The position numbers and the translations under genes were made by a program. A DNA stretch of 64,000 nt. It comes from JAJDNS01 sp963578825 (lineage in GTDB: Bacteria > Acidobacteriota > Vicinamibacteria > Fen-336). Under the pieces are notes generated by a model. The model saw nothing but the letters and a program-made list of their open reading frames with translations. It was not told the DNA's origin and searched no databases. The DNA lies in assembly GCA_963578825.1 (NCBI GenBank), contig CAUZDW010000007.1:1-64000 (forward strand), given 5' to 3'. Positions within the stretch are counted from its first letter, which is position 1. Each line of letters begins with the position of its first letter. Shown here in pieces: positions 38,205 to 47,638 of the stretch.

Positions 38205-39020
38205 TCAGTTCCCTCCGCCCACGAGCCGAGACCGCCGGAGCTTCTCGTCGGGGCGGTCCACCAGCGAACGGACCTCTTCGGGGCTCAGCGTCTCGATCCC
38301 GCCGGCGCCGAGGGCTACGAGGCGCACGCCCGCGGCCTTGACGGCCATGGTCGTGACCGCCAGCACCTCGGCCGACGTCGACCCCAGGGCGATCAGGCCG
38401 TGGTTCTCCAGAAGGACCGTTCGAGGGGTCTCCCCGTGGCGCTCCACGTGCTCGGCCAGGACGTCGTCCACAGCGCGGGCGAGAGGCAGCCCCGGCGAGG
38501 CATAGGGGACGTACGCAAAGACGGGCCCGCAGACCACCGCCTCGTCGGGGAAGAGCGGCCTCTCGAAGAGCCGCGCCGCCCCCGGCGTGCAGAGGAGCCC
38601 GAGGAGCGAGATCGGGTGCGTGTGCCCGATGAAGGTGACCCCGGTGCGGTCCAGGACCACGGCGTGCATGAGGGTCTCGATGGAGGGGCGCGCGGGGCCG
38701 GGTCGTTTGCAAGCGCGGACGAGGAGCTCGCGCACCTCCCTCATGCCCGCGTCGCGGGGGGCCGAGCGCACGAAATCGAGAAGCGGGGGGATGGCCGCCT
38801 CGACGATCTCGCGGTCCTCCGTCGTGGGAAGCGCCGAGCCGCTGGCGGTGACGAGCAGGGTCTCGTCCCCGTGGCGGACCGCCGCGTTGCCCTCGGACAG
38901 CACCACGAGTTCGCGGGCCGGGTCGCCCAGCGCGCGGGCGAGCGCGACCAGGTCAGCCCGGCTGGCCGTCCTCGTGCTCGCCCTCGAGCCGTCTACGGCA
39001 TTCGGTCCTAAATCGCTCAT
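38205..39020 (-). CDS. class II aldolase/adducin-family protein
   Basis: 271 aa. Class II aldolase fold: SEGNAAVRHGDETLLVTASG near the N terminus, zinc ligands in IGHTHPISLL (HxH), catalytic acid region FERPLFPDEAVVCGP and third zinc His in LLENHGLIALGST. The family includes rhamnulose-1-phosphate and fuculose-1-phosphate aldolases, which cleave to DHAP and lactaldehyde. The start overlaps the 3' end of the FGGY kinase by 68 nt. With the rhaI-rhaM pair 11 kb away it could complete a phosphorylative rhamnose route, but specificity cannot be read from the sequence. Confidence 0.8.
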   Translation of the reverse strand: MSDLGPNAVDGSRASTRTASRADLVALARALGDPARELVVLSEGNAAVRHGDETLLVTASGSALPTTEDREIVEAAIPPLLDFVRSAPRDAGMREVRELLVRACKRPGPARPSIETLMHAVVLDRTGVTFIGHTHPISLLGLLCTPGAARLFERPLFPDEAVVCGPVFAYVPYASPGLPLARAVDDVLAEHVERHGETPRTVLLENHGLIALGSTSAEVLAVTTMAVKAAGVRLVALGAGGIETLSPEEVRSLVDRPDEKLRRSRLVGGGN

Positions 39021-40344
39021 AGGCGTCGCTCCATTCTGTGCGGTGCTCGCTCCGCGGGTCGGCCCCGGTCCCCCACTTCACCATGGCGTCGGCCGCTTCC
39101 AGGATACTGGCATGGCGGTTCGCTCCCGCGGCGATGGCCGCTCCGAAGGCCGAGCCGGGCTCGGCGGGCACGGCGAGCGGGACCTGCATGACGTCGGCGC
39201 GCAGCTGCAGCCAGGCGCGGCTGCGCACGGCGCCCCCGGTCGTCGCCACCGAGGCGGGGCGGCGGCAGCCGAGACCGCGGAACACGTCGTAGCCCCAGCG
39301 CTCGACGAAGGCGACACCGGCCAGGCAGCCGGCGTAGCGCTCGTCCTCGCTCAGCCCCTCCGGGGTCGCGAAGGGGACGAACGTGGTGCTGCGGAAGGGG
39401 AAGCGCTCCCCGACGATCAGGCTCGGGTACACCACCGCCCTCGGGGGCCGGTCCGGGAGCCGGGCGTCGAGCGCGGGAAGTCGGGCTTCGTCGAACCACT
39501 CCGATACGATCCGGCCGCCGGCATTCGACGCCGCCCCGGGGAACCAGACCCCACCGGGCCCGCGATGGCTGTAGACGCCCGCGGCCGCGTCGTCGACGGG
39601 CTGTGCGGCCGCACCCTTCCACACGAGGGTCGAGCCGACGACCGTCACCCAGCGCTCGGAGCCGGTGTTGCAGGCGCCGCAGGCGAGCTGGGCGGCGACG
39701 CCGTCGGTGAGGCCGGCGAAGACCGAGACGCTCTGGCCCAGGCCTAGCTCGCGGGCGACCTCCGGGCGGACCGGGCCCAGTCGGGACCCCGGAGCGACCA
39801 CGGGAGGCAGCCGGTCAGGCTCCACGGCGAGGTCGGAGGGCCAGGCGTCGCGCTTCAGGTCGTAGCCGAACTTCAAGGCCTGGGAGTAGTCGATCGCCGC
39901 GAGCTCGCCGGTGAGGCGGCTGGCGAGATAGCCGCCCGGGCTCGTGAACAGAGCGGCGGTCCGAGCGACGTCGGGGTGCTCGGCGTTGAGCCAGTCGAGC
40001 TTCGCCGCCGCCCAGCTCGCGTCGAAACGTGAGCATCCCGCCGCACGGGTGTCGGAGTAGAGCCAGGCGTCCGTGACGGGCTGGAAGCGCTCGTCGAGGG
40101 CGCAGAGGGTCCCCGAGGTGCACGCCACCGCCAGCCCGGCGACGTTCGCCCGGCTGTCGGCGAGCTGGCGGATGCAGCTCGCCACCGCCTCCCACCAGTC
40201 GCGGGGATCCTGCTCCTGGGCGGGGCCGGGCGCCGGGGCGACGAGGGGCGCCGCGGTTCGCGCCACCACGTCTCCGGCGGGCGTGGTGCAGACGGCGCGG
40301 GCCCCCTGGGTGCCGACGTCGATCCCCAGCAGGAGCTCAGCCAC
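38953..40344 (-). CDS. FGGY-family carbohydrate kinase (possibly rhamnulokinase)
   Basis: 463 aa. N-terminal phosphate-binding LLGIDVGTQGARAV, the WLYSDTRA substrate loop, SPGGYLASRLTGE, adenosine-site TVVGSTLVWKG and the C-terminal FGGY signature TTGGAVRSRAWLQLRADVM. ATP-dependent phosphorylation of a ketose or polyol in the cytoplasm. Flanked upstream by a histidine phosphatase (8-nt overlap) and downstream by a class II aldolase (68-nt overlap), so the three are cotranslated. Kinase plus class II aldolase is the arrangement of rhamnulose, fuculose and ribulose catabolism; rhamnulose is favoured by the presence of rhaI in the window. Confidence 0.85.
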   Translation of the reverse strand: MAELLLGIDVGTQGARAVCTTPAGDVVARTAAPLVAPAPGPAQEQDPRDWWEAVASCIRQLADSRANVAGLAVACTSGTLCALDERFQPVTDAWLYSDTRAAGCSRFDASWAAAKLDWLNAEHPDVARTAALFTSPGGYLASRLTGELAAIDYSQALKFGYDLKRDAWPSDLAVEPDRLPPVVAPGSRLGPVRPEVARELGLGQSVSVFAGLTDGVAAQLACGACNTGSERWVTVVGSTLVWKGAAAQPVDDAAAGVYSHRGPGGVWFPGAASNAGGRIVSEWFDEARLPALDARLPDRPPRAVVYPSLIVGERFPFRSTTFVPFATPEGLSEDERYAGCLAGVAFVERWGYDVFRGLGCRRPASVATTGGAVRSRAWLQLRADVMQVPLAVPAEPGSAFGAAIAAGANRHASILEAADAMVKWGTGADPRSEHRTEWSDAYERFRTECRRRLEGEHEDGQPG

Positions 40345-40963
40345 GGACGACCTCGGCGTTGTAGGCGACCAGCCGCCAGCCCGCCGGCGTCTCCTCGAGC
40401 TCGGTCCACGAACAGGGCGCGGGGCGGGCCAGGGCCTGTCGGTAGACGGCCAGTTCGAGACCCAGGAGCGCCGCCACCGTGACCCGCACCACCGTCGCGT
40501 GCGACACGAAGAGCACTCGCCCGGCGTCGCGACCGGTCACGGTCGGGACCATCCGCCCGGCCACGTCCTGCACCGACTCTCCCCCCGGGAAGCCGTCGAT
40601 CCGTCCCGACTCGAAGGCGGCGAAGCGAGCGGAATCCCTCTCTCTCGCCTCTTCGAAGGTGAGCCCCTCCCAGGCCCCGAAGTCCACCTCACGCAAGCGC
40701 GCGTCCACCTCGACGCCGCCGGCAGGCCTGGACGTGGCGGCGCCGAGCTCCGCCGTCTGATGGGCTCGGCGGAGGGGGCTCGCGACAACCACCTCGGGGG
40801 CGAAGCGCACGACCTCCGCCGCAAGGTCTCGCGCCTGGCGCTCGCCCCGGGCGTTCAGCGGCGGATCCGATCGGCCCACGAAGCGGCCGGCGGCGTTCAG
40901 GTCGCTCTCGCCGTGGCGAACCAGGACGATGGACCGGCGGCGAGGCGTCCCCGGCGGGCTCAT
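40337..40963 (-). CDS. histidine phosphatase (phosphoglycerate mutase-like)
   Basis: 208 aa from ATG 40963 (GAGGGG upstream; longer starts at 40999 or 41032 are possible). Catalytic phospho-His motif VLVRHGESDLN, core Arg in SDPPLNARGERQARDLA, PLRRAHQTAE, proton-donor EVDFGAWEGLTFEE and late FVSHATVVRV. It probably dephosphorylates a sugar phosphate or other small phosphate. First gene of the kinase/aldolase operon. Confidence 0.85.
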   Translation of the reverse strand: MSPPGTPRRRSIVLVRHGESDLNAAGRFVGRSDPPLNARGERQARDLAAEVVRFAPEVVVASPLRRAHQTAELGAATSRPAGGVEVDARLREVDFGAWEGLTFEEARERDSARFAAFESGRIDGFPGGESVQDVAGRMVPTVTGRDAGRVLFVSHATVVRVTVAALLGLELAVYRQALARPAPCSWTELEETPAGWRLVAYNAEVVRG

Positions 40964-41068
40964 GCGCCGCCCCTCGGGACGGCTCTCCTCCGCCTCATGC
41001 ATCCGGAGAGGATACTGGAGATCGACGCTCACAAGAGGGTGCGGGCCCGCATTGCTATACTGCCGCGC

Positions 41069-42697
41069 GTGGAGACGATCCGGTCACGCTGGAGAGCGGT
41101 CTTCATCCTCGCGATCCTTCTGGCCGCGGTCCTGCGTCTTCCCGGTCTCGCCTCACGCCCGATGCACGCCGACGAGGCCGTTCACGCGGACAAGTTCGGG
41201 GCCCTCTTGGACGGCGGGCGCTACGCCTACGATCCCTCCGAGTACCACGGGCCCACCCTCTACTACCTGACCCTGCTTTCAGCCTGGCTCCAGGGCGCTC
41301 GGCGGTACGTCGAGATCGACGAGGTCACCCTCCGCTCCGTCCCGGCAGTGCTCGGGTTGGCTCTCGTCGCCGCTCACCTCGGAGCGAGGGCCTTTCTGGG
41401 GACACCGGCCGCCGCGGTCGGCGCGCTGCTGGCCGCGATCTCCCCGGCCATGGTTTTCTACAGCCGCTACTACATCCACGAAGTCCCGCTCGTCCTCTTC
41501 ACCTTTGGCGCGCTGCTCGGGGGGTTCCGGTACCTGCGGAAGCCGGGCGCCTTCCCGGCGCTGGTGACGGGCACATGCGTGGGCCTGATGCACGCCACGA
41601 AGGAGACTGCCCCTCTCGCGCTGGGGTCGATGCTCCTGGCGGTTGCGCTGACCCTGCTCGTCGAACGCCGGCGCAGGCAGGCTCGCGCGCCGATCAGGAG
41701 CGTCGTCCGCGGCCGGGACGTGCTGCTGGCGCTCCTCGCGGCAGTCGTGGTGTCGGGCGTGCTCTATTCCTCGCTCCTGGACAACCCCGGGGGCATCGTG
41801 GACTCGGCGCGGGCCTACGGGATCTACGTGGATCGAGCCGGTGCCGCCTCCAGGCATTTCCACCCCTGGGACTACTACCTGAGCCTGCTGATCCACTTTC
41901 CCTCGCGCGGCACCCCGGCGTGGACCGAGGGTCTCATCCTCGTGCTGGCGGCCGCCGGGTGCGCGGCCGGGTGGAGCGCGAAGGGCGTCCCGGGCGCGGA
42001 CTCGAGGATCCTCCGCTTCCTGGCTCTCTACACCCTCGCGATGGTCGTCCTCTACGCGGTGATACCGTACAAGACTCCCTGGTGCCTCCTGGGGTTCCTC
42101 CACGGGATGATCCTCCTGGCCGGCGCCGGCGCCGTCTGGCTGGTGCGGGCCGTCCGGGGCACCCCGCTCAGGGCCGTGCTCTGCGCAGTGCTGATCGCGG
42201 CCGCGGCGCACCTCGCGTGGCAGGCTTTCTCCGGGAGCTTCCGCTTCCCCGCCGATCCCCGCAACCCGTACGTCTATGCCCACACCGGAACCGGCGTGTT
42301 CCGGATCGTCGGGCGCTTGAAGGACCTGGCCCGGGCCCACCCGGACGGCCTGTCCATGCCGCTGCAGATCATCAGCCGGGAGAACCTCTGGCCCTTGCCC
42401 TGGTATCTGCGCGAGCTCTCCCGAGTCGGCTGGTGGAACGGGGTCTCGGACGAGGCAGAGAACGCCCCGGTCATCGTCGTGACTCCGGAGATGGAGGCGG
42501 ACTTGGTGAGGAAGCTCTACGACCTGCCGCCCCCCGGGGAGCGGGAGCTCTACATGAGCATCTTCGAGGCGCCCGCCGAGCTGCGTCCGCAGGTCGAGCT
42601 GCGCGGCTACGCGGCGAAGATCCTGTGGGACGATTTCCGTCGGCTCGAAGTCGATCCGCCTCCACCTCCACCTCCTGACTCCGGCCTCCGGCCATGA
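41069..42697 (+). CDS. GT39-like membrane protein, TIGR03663 family
   Basis: 542 aa from GTG 41069. A polytopic membrane protein with dolichyl-phosphate-mannose transferase-like topology: first helix AVFILAILLAAVLRLPGL, the acidic loop motif SRPMHADEAVHADKFG (catalytic Asp region), then YHGPTLYYLTLL and about nine further helices, with AVIPYKTPWCLL typical of the TIGR03663 group. The soluble C-terminal part ends in a proline run. It probably transfers a lipid-linked sugar on the periplasmic side. Overlaps apbE by 4 nt (ATGA). Confidence 0.82.
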   Translation: METIRSRWRAVFILAILLAAVLRLPGLASRPMHADEAVHADKFGALLDGGRYAYDPSEYHGPTLYYLTLLSAWLQGARRYVEIDEVTLRSVPAVLGLALVAAHLGARAFLGTPAAAVGALLAAISPAMVFYSRYYIHEVPLVLFTFGALLGGFRYLRKPGAFPALVTGTCVGLMHATKETAPLALGSMLLAVALTLLVERRRRQARAPIRSVVRGRDVLLALLAAVVVSGVLYSSLLDNPGGIVDSARAYGIYVDRAGAASRHFHPWDYYLSLLIHFPSRGTPAWTEGLILVLAAAGCAAGWSAKGVPGADSRILRFLALYTLAMVVLYAVIPYKTPWCLLGFLHGMILLAGAGAVWLVRAVRGTPLRAVLCAVLIAAAAHLAWQAFSGSFRFPADPRNPYVYAHTGTGVFRIVGRLKDLARAHPDGLSMPLQIISRENLWPLPWYLRELSRVGWWNGVSDEAENAPVIVVTPEMEADLVRKLYDLPPPGERELYMSIFEAPAELRPQVELRGYAAKILWDDFRRLEVDPPPPPPPDSGLRP

Positions 42698-43624
42698 AGC
42701 CGGAGGAACCCACCCGAGCCGGACTCGCCCTTGGCGATGCCACGGCCGGGCTCGATGCGCATCGGTTCGCTCACGAGGCGATGGCCGCGGTGTTCGAGGT
42801 CATCTGTGCCCACGACGACTCGGGCTACGCTCGTCAGGCGGCACAGGCCGCCTTCGACCGGGTCGACCGGCTGGAGCTCGAGCAGAGCCGGTTCATCGCC
42901 AACAGCGACGTCTCGCGCATCAACAACCTGGCCCGAGGCGAAGGCACTCGAGTGAGCCCGTCGACGATGGAGTGCCTGGAGATCGCCCGGCGCATGCACA
43001 CCCTGACCGGCCGAGCCTTCGACATCTCGATTGGCTCGGGTCTGCAGAGTCTCGACCTCGTCCCGGACGAGCTCGTCGTTCGGGCTCAGGCCGATGGGAT
43101 CCGGCTGGACCTGGGCGGCATCGGCAAGGGCTACGAGGTCGACCGCATGGCGGACCTGCTCGACGAGTGGGACGTCCCGAGGGCCCTCATACACGGCGGG
43201 TTCAGCTCGGTTCTCGCCCGGGACGCTCCCCCGGTTCGCGAGGGGTGGCCTCTCACCCTGACCGCGCCCGGCCCCGGGGACGACGGGGCCCGGATCCGGA
43301 TCTTCGGCGCGGCAAGAGGCCTTCAGCGCGTCGGGCACGCGGAAGGAGGACCACATCCGGGATCCGCTGGCAAGCCGACCGGTCCACGAGCGAGCCGCCT
43401 GGGCGGCCCTGTCCTGCCGCGCCGGGACGGAAGCGGACGCGAGCGGAGAATGGCTCGACGCCGTGCGGTCGCCGGCGGCCGTTGCGGAGGCCCTCTCGAC
43501 CGCGTTCCTGATCCTGCCCGCAGAGGAGATCGCGGAGCTGTGTCGAAGAGGCCCGCGACTCGAGGCCTGGATCATCCGGGAGACGCCGGCAGGCGGAAGG
43601 GCGGGGCTGGCCCCGTCCATCTGA
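42694..43624 (+). CDS. ApbE-like FAD:protein FMN transferase, frameshifted
   Basis: ATG 42694 overlaps the stop of the membrane protein. Visible: HRFAHEAMAAVFEVIC, ELEQSRFIANSDVSRIN (conserved E..S.F...SD.S.I.), LTGRAFDISIGSGL, IRLDLGGIGKGYEVDRM and ALIHGGFSSV. After FGAA near 43314 the main frame loses similarity. A different frame continues EAFSASGTRKEDHIRDP, the standard ApbE motif, through STAFLILPAEEIAELC to TGA at 43624. One extra base in the AA at 43314-43315 explains this. The enzyme would attach FMN to Thr/Ser of exported proteins; no lipobox is evident. Whether it is functional depends on the frameshift being real. Confidence 0.75.
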
Positions 43625-43719
43625 CTGGGTCACCGGCCCGGTGCGGGCGTCACGAAAAAGGGCTCTTCTAGATCAGATGACTCTCGTCGCAGGGACTCAA
43701 AGAAAGACAAAGAAAGATA

Positions 43720-44445
43720 ATGGTGCCCATGACAGGACACACCGGACCCACTCGGATCGCCGTCTGGCCTTCCCCCCGCCGCGTCGCGGGCATCGGGATC
43801 ACGGCGCTGTGCTCCCTTTGCGTCCTCCCCGGCACGCTCGGGGCTCAGACACTGGCACCGATCCCCATCGAGCTGCCGAAGCCGATGTTCGAGGGCACGC
43901 CGCAGAATCTCTCGGTCTCCAACCTGCAGAAGCCCCTCGGCCGGCCGCGCGACCCGTTCCTCGCCCCCGCCGGCGTCACGAACGTCGCCCGGGACAAGCC
44001 GGTCATGAGCAGCGACATGGAGCCGATCATCGGCGAGATCGAGCAGACCACCGATGGCGACAAGATGGGGGTCGAGGGCAGCTTTGTCGAGCTGGGCCCC
44101 GAGGTGCAGCACGTCACGATCGACCTGGGCGCACCGCACGAGGTCTTCGCCATCCTCTTCTGGCACTATCACAAGACGGCCCGCGCCTACCTCGACGTCG
44201 TCGTCCAGATGGCCGACGACGCCGATTTCACGACCAACGTCCGCACCCTCTTCAACAACGACCACGACAACACGTCGGGGCTGGGCGCGGGCAAGGACAT
44301 GAACTACGTCGAGACGTCCGAGGGCAAGCTCGTGGACGCCCGGGGTTCCCGGGCGCGCTACGTCCGGTTGTACAGCAACGGCAGCAACGCCAATGAGCTC
44401 AACCACTACGTCGAGGTCGAGGTCTTCGGCCGCCCGGCGAAGTAG
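43720..44445 (+). CDS. secreted discoidin-like (F5/8 type C) protein
   Basis: 241 aa with a signal region (IGITALCSLCVLPGTLGAQ). The body resembles a galactose-binding-like jelly roll: VTNVARDKPVMSSDMEPI at the start, EGSFVELGPEVQHVTIDLG, AILFWHYHKTARAYLDVVVQMA and the closing ARYVRLYSNGSNANELNHYVEVEVFG. No enzymatic motif. It probably binds glycan. Ends 9 nt before the exported Gfo/Idh/MocA gene, which has AGGAG in the gap, so the two are cotranslated; the pair likely work on the same carbohydrate. Confidence 0.72.
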   Translation: MVPMTGHTGPTRIAVWPSPRRVAGIGITALCSLCVLPGTLGAQTLAPIPIELPKPMFEGTPQNLSVSNLQKPLGRPRDPFLAPAGVTNVARDKPVMSSDMEPIIGEIEQTTDGDKMGVEGSFVELGPEVQHVTIDLGAPHEVFAILFWHYHKTARAYLDVVVQMADDADFTTNVRTLFNNDHDNTSGLGAGKDMNYVETSEGKLVDARGSRARYVRLYSNGSNANELNHYVEVEVFGRPAK

Positions 44446-44454
44446 GAGAAAGCC

Positions 44455-45891
44455 ATGGCCAAAGACGACGAGAAGGACCAGGACGGCGGTCCCGGCAAGG
44501 GTCTCGGGAAGAAGCTCGATCGCCGCGACGTGCTCCTGGGCCTGTCCACGGTCCCGGCGCTGGGCCTCTTCGGCCAGGCCTGGCGCAAGCAACGCCAGTA
44601 CGAGCAGGTCCAGAAGGAGGCCGCCAGCGTCGACGAGGCTGCCGCGCCCACCGACGTCTCCGAGATCAACGTGGCCATTCTCGGCTCGGGAGCCCAGGGG
44701 CAGGTCCTCCTCGACTCCATGCTGAAGATCCCCGGGCTCCGATTCCGTGCGGTGTGCGACATCTGGAAGGAGTACAACCAGAAGAGGGCGGTCAGGATCC
44801 TCAAGAAGTACAAGTTCGACGTCAACGGGTACGAAGACTACCGGGAGATGCTCGACAAGGAGAAGGATCTCGACGCGGTCATCATTGCCACTCCCGACTT
44901 CTGGCACGCCCCGCACACCGTGGACTGTCTCGAGGCGGGCCTGCACGTGTACTGCGAGAAGGAGATGTCGAACACCCTGGAGGGCGCCCGGAGCATGGTG
45001 CTCGCCGCCCGGAAGAGCGGGAAGCTGCTCCAGATCGGGCACCAGCGGCGCAGCCACCCGCGCTACCTGCACGCCCACGACAAGCTGCTCCAGGAAGCCC
45101 AGATTCTCGGGCGGATCGTGACCGTCAACGGCCAATGGAATCGCTCCGTGTCGCCGGACCTGGGCTGGCCGGCGCGCTACGCCATCCCGGACGCCCGCTT
45201 GCGGCAGTACGGGTTCAAGTCCATGGCCCAGTACCGCAACTGGCGCTGGTACAAGGGGCTCGGGGGAGGGCCGATCGTCGATCTGGGCTCGCACCAGATC
45301 GACATCTTCAACTGGTTCCTCGGCGCCAACCCGTCCCACGTGATGGCGAGCGGCGGCCTGGACTATCACGACCCCGCAACCCACGAGTGGTACGACACCG
45401 TGATGACCGTCTACGAGTTCGAGACCGCCAGGGGGAAGGCCCGGGCCTACTACCAGACCCAGACCACCAACGGCAGCCTGGGCTACTTCGAGAACTTCAT
45501 GGGCGACCAAGGCACCCTGGTCATCTCCGAGTCGGAGGCGGCCAACTCCGGATACGTGTATCGCGATCCCAACGCCCCCGCCTGGGACGAGTGGGTCCAG
45601 CGGGGCTACATCACGGCACCGGAGCTCCAGGAGACGGTACGAACGGACGAGGATGCGGTGCTGGACGTCCGCGAGTCGGTGTCGCCGGACCAGCACACCA
45701 TCCCGGTGGTGCTTCGGGATCCCTACCACCAGCCGCACCTGCAGAACTTCTTCGACGCCATCCGCGGCACGGCGACGCTGAACTGTCCCGCCGAGATCGG
45801 CTACGAAACGGCGGTCACCGTTCTCAAGGTGAACGAGGCGATCGAGGCGAACGAGCGGCTGTCGTTCCGGCCGGAGGAATTCGAGGTCTGA
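44455..45891 (+). CDS. exported Gfo/Idh/MocA-family oxidoreductase
   Basis: 478 aa. The N terminus is charged, then a Tat-like LDRRDVLLGLSTVPALGLFG. NAD(P) motif NVAILGSGAQGQVLLD, signature YCEKEMSNTLEGARSM with Glu-Lys-Glu replacing the usual EKP, HQRRSHPRYLHAHDKLL and catalytic-type GGGPIVDLGSHQIDIFNWFLG. EKE instead of EKP is a divergence at a conserved point. Works on a glycan or sugar outside the cytoplasm, with the discoidin-like protein upstream and DoxX downstream (25 nt). Confidence 0.85.
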   Translation: MAKDDEKDQDGGPGKGLGKKLDRRDVLLGLSTVPALGLFGQAWRKQRQYEQVQKEAASVDEAAAPTDVSEINVAILGSGAQGQVLLDSMLKIPGLRFRAVCDIWKEYNQKRAVRILKKYKFDVNGYEDYREMLDKEKDLDAVIIATPDFWHAPHTVDCLEAGLHVYCEKEMSNTLEGARSMVLAARKSGKLLQIGHQRRSHPRYLHAHDKLLQEAQILGRIVTVNGQWNRSVSPDLGWPARYAIPDARLRQYGFKSMAQYRNWRWYKGLGGGPIVDLGSHQIDIFNWFLGANPSHVMASGGLDYHDPATHEWYDTVMTVYEFETARGKARAYYQTQTTNGSLGYFENFMGDQGTLVISESEAANSGYVYRDPNAPAWDEWVQRGYITAPELQETVRTDEDAVLDVRESVSPDQHTIPVVLRDPYHQPHLQNFFDAIRGTATLNCPAEIGYETAVTVLKVNEAIEANERLSFRPEEFEV

Positions 45892-45916
45892 AGCGGCCCG
45901 CGCCGCAGAGGTGGAC

Positions 45917-46441
45917 ATGAAGCAAGGGACGCTCTCCAGTGTGCAGATGGCCACCGTGGTCGCCCTGCGGGTCCTGATTGGGTGGCATTTCCTCTACGAG
46001 GGCCTGTCCAAGCTGACGGCGCCGAGCTGGTCGGCGAAGGGCTTTCTCCTGCAGTCGCGTGGCCCCCTCGCGGAGGTCTTCCGGTGGATGGCCGCCGACC
46101 CGGAGGTGCTGGAGATCGTGAACCAGCTCAACATGTGGGGGATCACCCTCATCGGGCTCGGGCTGATTCTCGGCTGCTTCACCCGCCTCGCCAGCGCTGC
46201 CGGCATCCTCGTCATACTGCTGTTCTACCTGTGCAATCCCCCCTTCGTCGGCTACTTCTACTCGATCCCCACGGAGGGGAGCTACCTGATCGTGAACAAG
46301 AACCTCGTGGAGCTAGCGGCGCTCGCCGTCATCCTCGTGACCGGCAGCGGCCGCGCCGCGGGCCTGGATCGGATCGTCCACCGCCTCCTCGGCAAGCGCG
46401 ATCGGCCATCGAGGGGCGCCACCTCCTCCGGCCGAGCCTGA
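45917..46441 (+). CDS. DoxX-family membrane protein
   Basis: 174 aa from ATG 45917 (GAGGTGGAC just upstream). Four membrane helices with the DoxX pattern: ALRVLIGWHFLYEGLSKL, WGITLIGLGLILGCFTRLAS, ILVILLFYLCNPPF, LVELAALAVILVTGS. Members are linked to quinone or thiosulfate/oxidative chemistry. Following an exported dehydrogenase, it could pass electrons to the membrane quinone pool; that is inference. Confidence 0.8.
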   Translation: MKQGTLSSVQMATVVALRVLIGWHFLYEGLSKLTAPSWSAKGFLLQSRGPLAEVFRWMAADPEVLEIVNQLNMWGITLIGLGLILGCFTRLASAAGILVILLFYLCNPPFVGYFYSIPTEGSYLIVNKNLVELAALAVILVTGSGRAAGLDRIVHRLLGKRDRPSRGATSSGRA

Positions 46442-46463
46442 GCTGAGGTTCCCCAAGGCCATC

Positions 46464-47159
46464 GTGGACCTGTCCCCGACCATCGGAGAGGACATGCCCA
46501 CCAGGTCTCTCGGCGTCGCGGCTCTCGAAGCCTTCGGTATCCCCCCGACGACGACCTTCGAGCCCAAGGTCACCGAGGAGCCTTTCTATGCCGCGGATGC
46601 CCCCATCACCCTGTTCAATCATGCCGGGCCCCATCACGATCCCCCCAATCACCTCATAAAAGGGGGCAAGTCCTCCGATCAGATCCCCCTCGATCGCTTC
46701 TATGGTCGTGCCAGGTTCTTCGATTTCCGCTCCACGCCGAACGACGAGCCCCTCCTGCCCTCCGATTTCGAGAAGCGCGGTATCGAACCCGAAGACATCG
46801 TGATCGTCTTCGTCGATTACGAGGCGCCGACCGTCCCCGGGGAGCTTCCCTCCTATGCCTACCTGTCAGGAGAGGCGGCCGAGTACCTTGCCGCTCTCCC
46901 CATCAAGGCCTTCGCCTCGAACATGCCGAGCCTGGGAAACGTGAAGCGTTACTTCAAGCTGATCGAGGAGGAACACACCGGCTCGGAGGACCTGTTCCCG
47001 GAGCACCATGCTTTCTTGTCTCGAGACATCCCCAACATCGAAGGCCTGGCCAATCTGGAAGACCTGGTGGGCGCCGAAGACATCGTCTTCGTCGGCTTCC
47101 CCCTGAAGATCAAAGACGGGAACGGCGCGCCCCTGCGACCGGCAGCACTCGTGTATTGA
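46464..47159 (+). CDS. cyclase-family metal-dependent hydrolase (kynurenine formamidase-like)
   Basis: 231 aa from GTG 46464. PF04199 signature region is FNHAGPHHDPPNHLIKGG, a variant of HxGTHxDxPxH with Pro-His in place of Thr-His. DLSPTIGEDMP starts the fold. Members hydrolyse formyl-amides, lactones or carbamates. Last gene of the 43.7-47.2 kb run and just left of the integrative element, so its 3' neighbour was probably tRNA-Phe before insertion. Confidence 0.82.
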   Translation: MDLSPTIGEDMPTRSLGVAALEAFGIPPTTTFEPKVTEEPFYAADAPITLFNHAGPHHDPPNHLIKGGKSSDQIPLDRFYGRARFFDFRSTPNDEPLLPSDFEKRGIEPEDIVIVFVDYEAPTVPGELPSYAYLSGEAAEYLAALPIKAFASNMPSLGNVKRYFKLIEEEHTGSEDLFPEHHAFLSRDIPNIEGLANLEDLVGAEDIVFVGFPLKIKDGNGAPLRPAALVY

Positions 47160-47335
47160 CGTCTGCTACTTCGCGTTCTCCGTCAAAGCGGAGATAGATG
47201 GCCGGAGCTGAGGCGCTACTTCAAGCAACTCGGGGCGCCCCGAGTTGCGTCTCTGTCACTCAACCCAGACCAGCGCAATGAGCAGAAGCGGATGGTCGTA
47301 GAAGACTCCAGGGAAGTCGGCAGGGGGGCTCGCAT

Positions 47336-47376
47336 GTTGGTGGCCAGGGACGGAATTGAACCGCCGACACGCGGAT
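47336..47376. repeat. distal att site (tRNA-Phe 3' fragment)
   Basis: Identical over 41 nt to 50341-50381, covering the encoded CCA, T-arm, variable loop and 3' anticodon stem of tRNA-Phe in the same orientation. Sequence to the right of it diverges after 47382. Not a functional tRNA. Confidence 0.85.
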
Positions 47377-47638
47377 GTTCAGAGCGACGAGAACCCACTG
47401 ACCAACGACAACCAACGAGAGCCAACGTCGTCTAATCAGCAGCTTCCCGGCCATCCCCGACACGCCCAAGCCCCCTTGGGTGGCCTTGGCTCGCGTTGGT
47501 TAGGGGCAAGTGGAGTTTGCCGTGCAGGCACCGCGCAGTCGAAAGCCGGCTCCAACTTCGCAATCCGTGCACGGCCGCCCCCTGGGCGTCAGGACGCCAG
47601 CCAGTGGCCCCACCGGCTGGCGTCCTGCGACCAAACGA

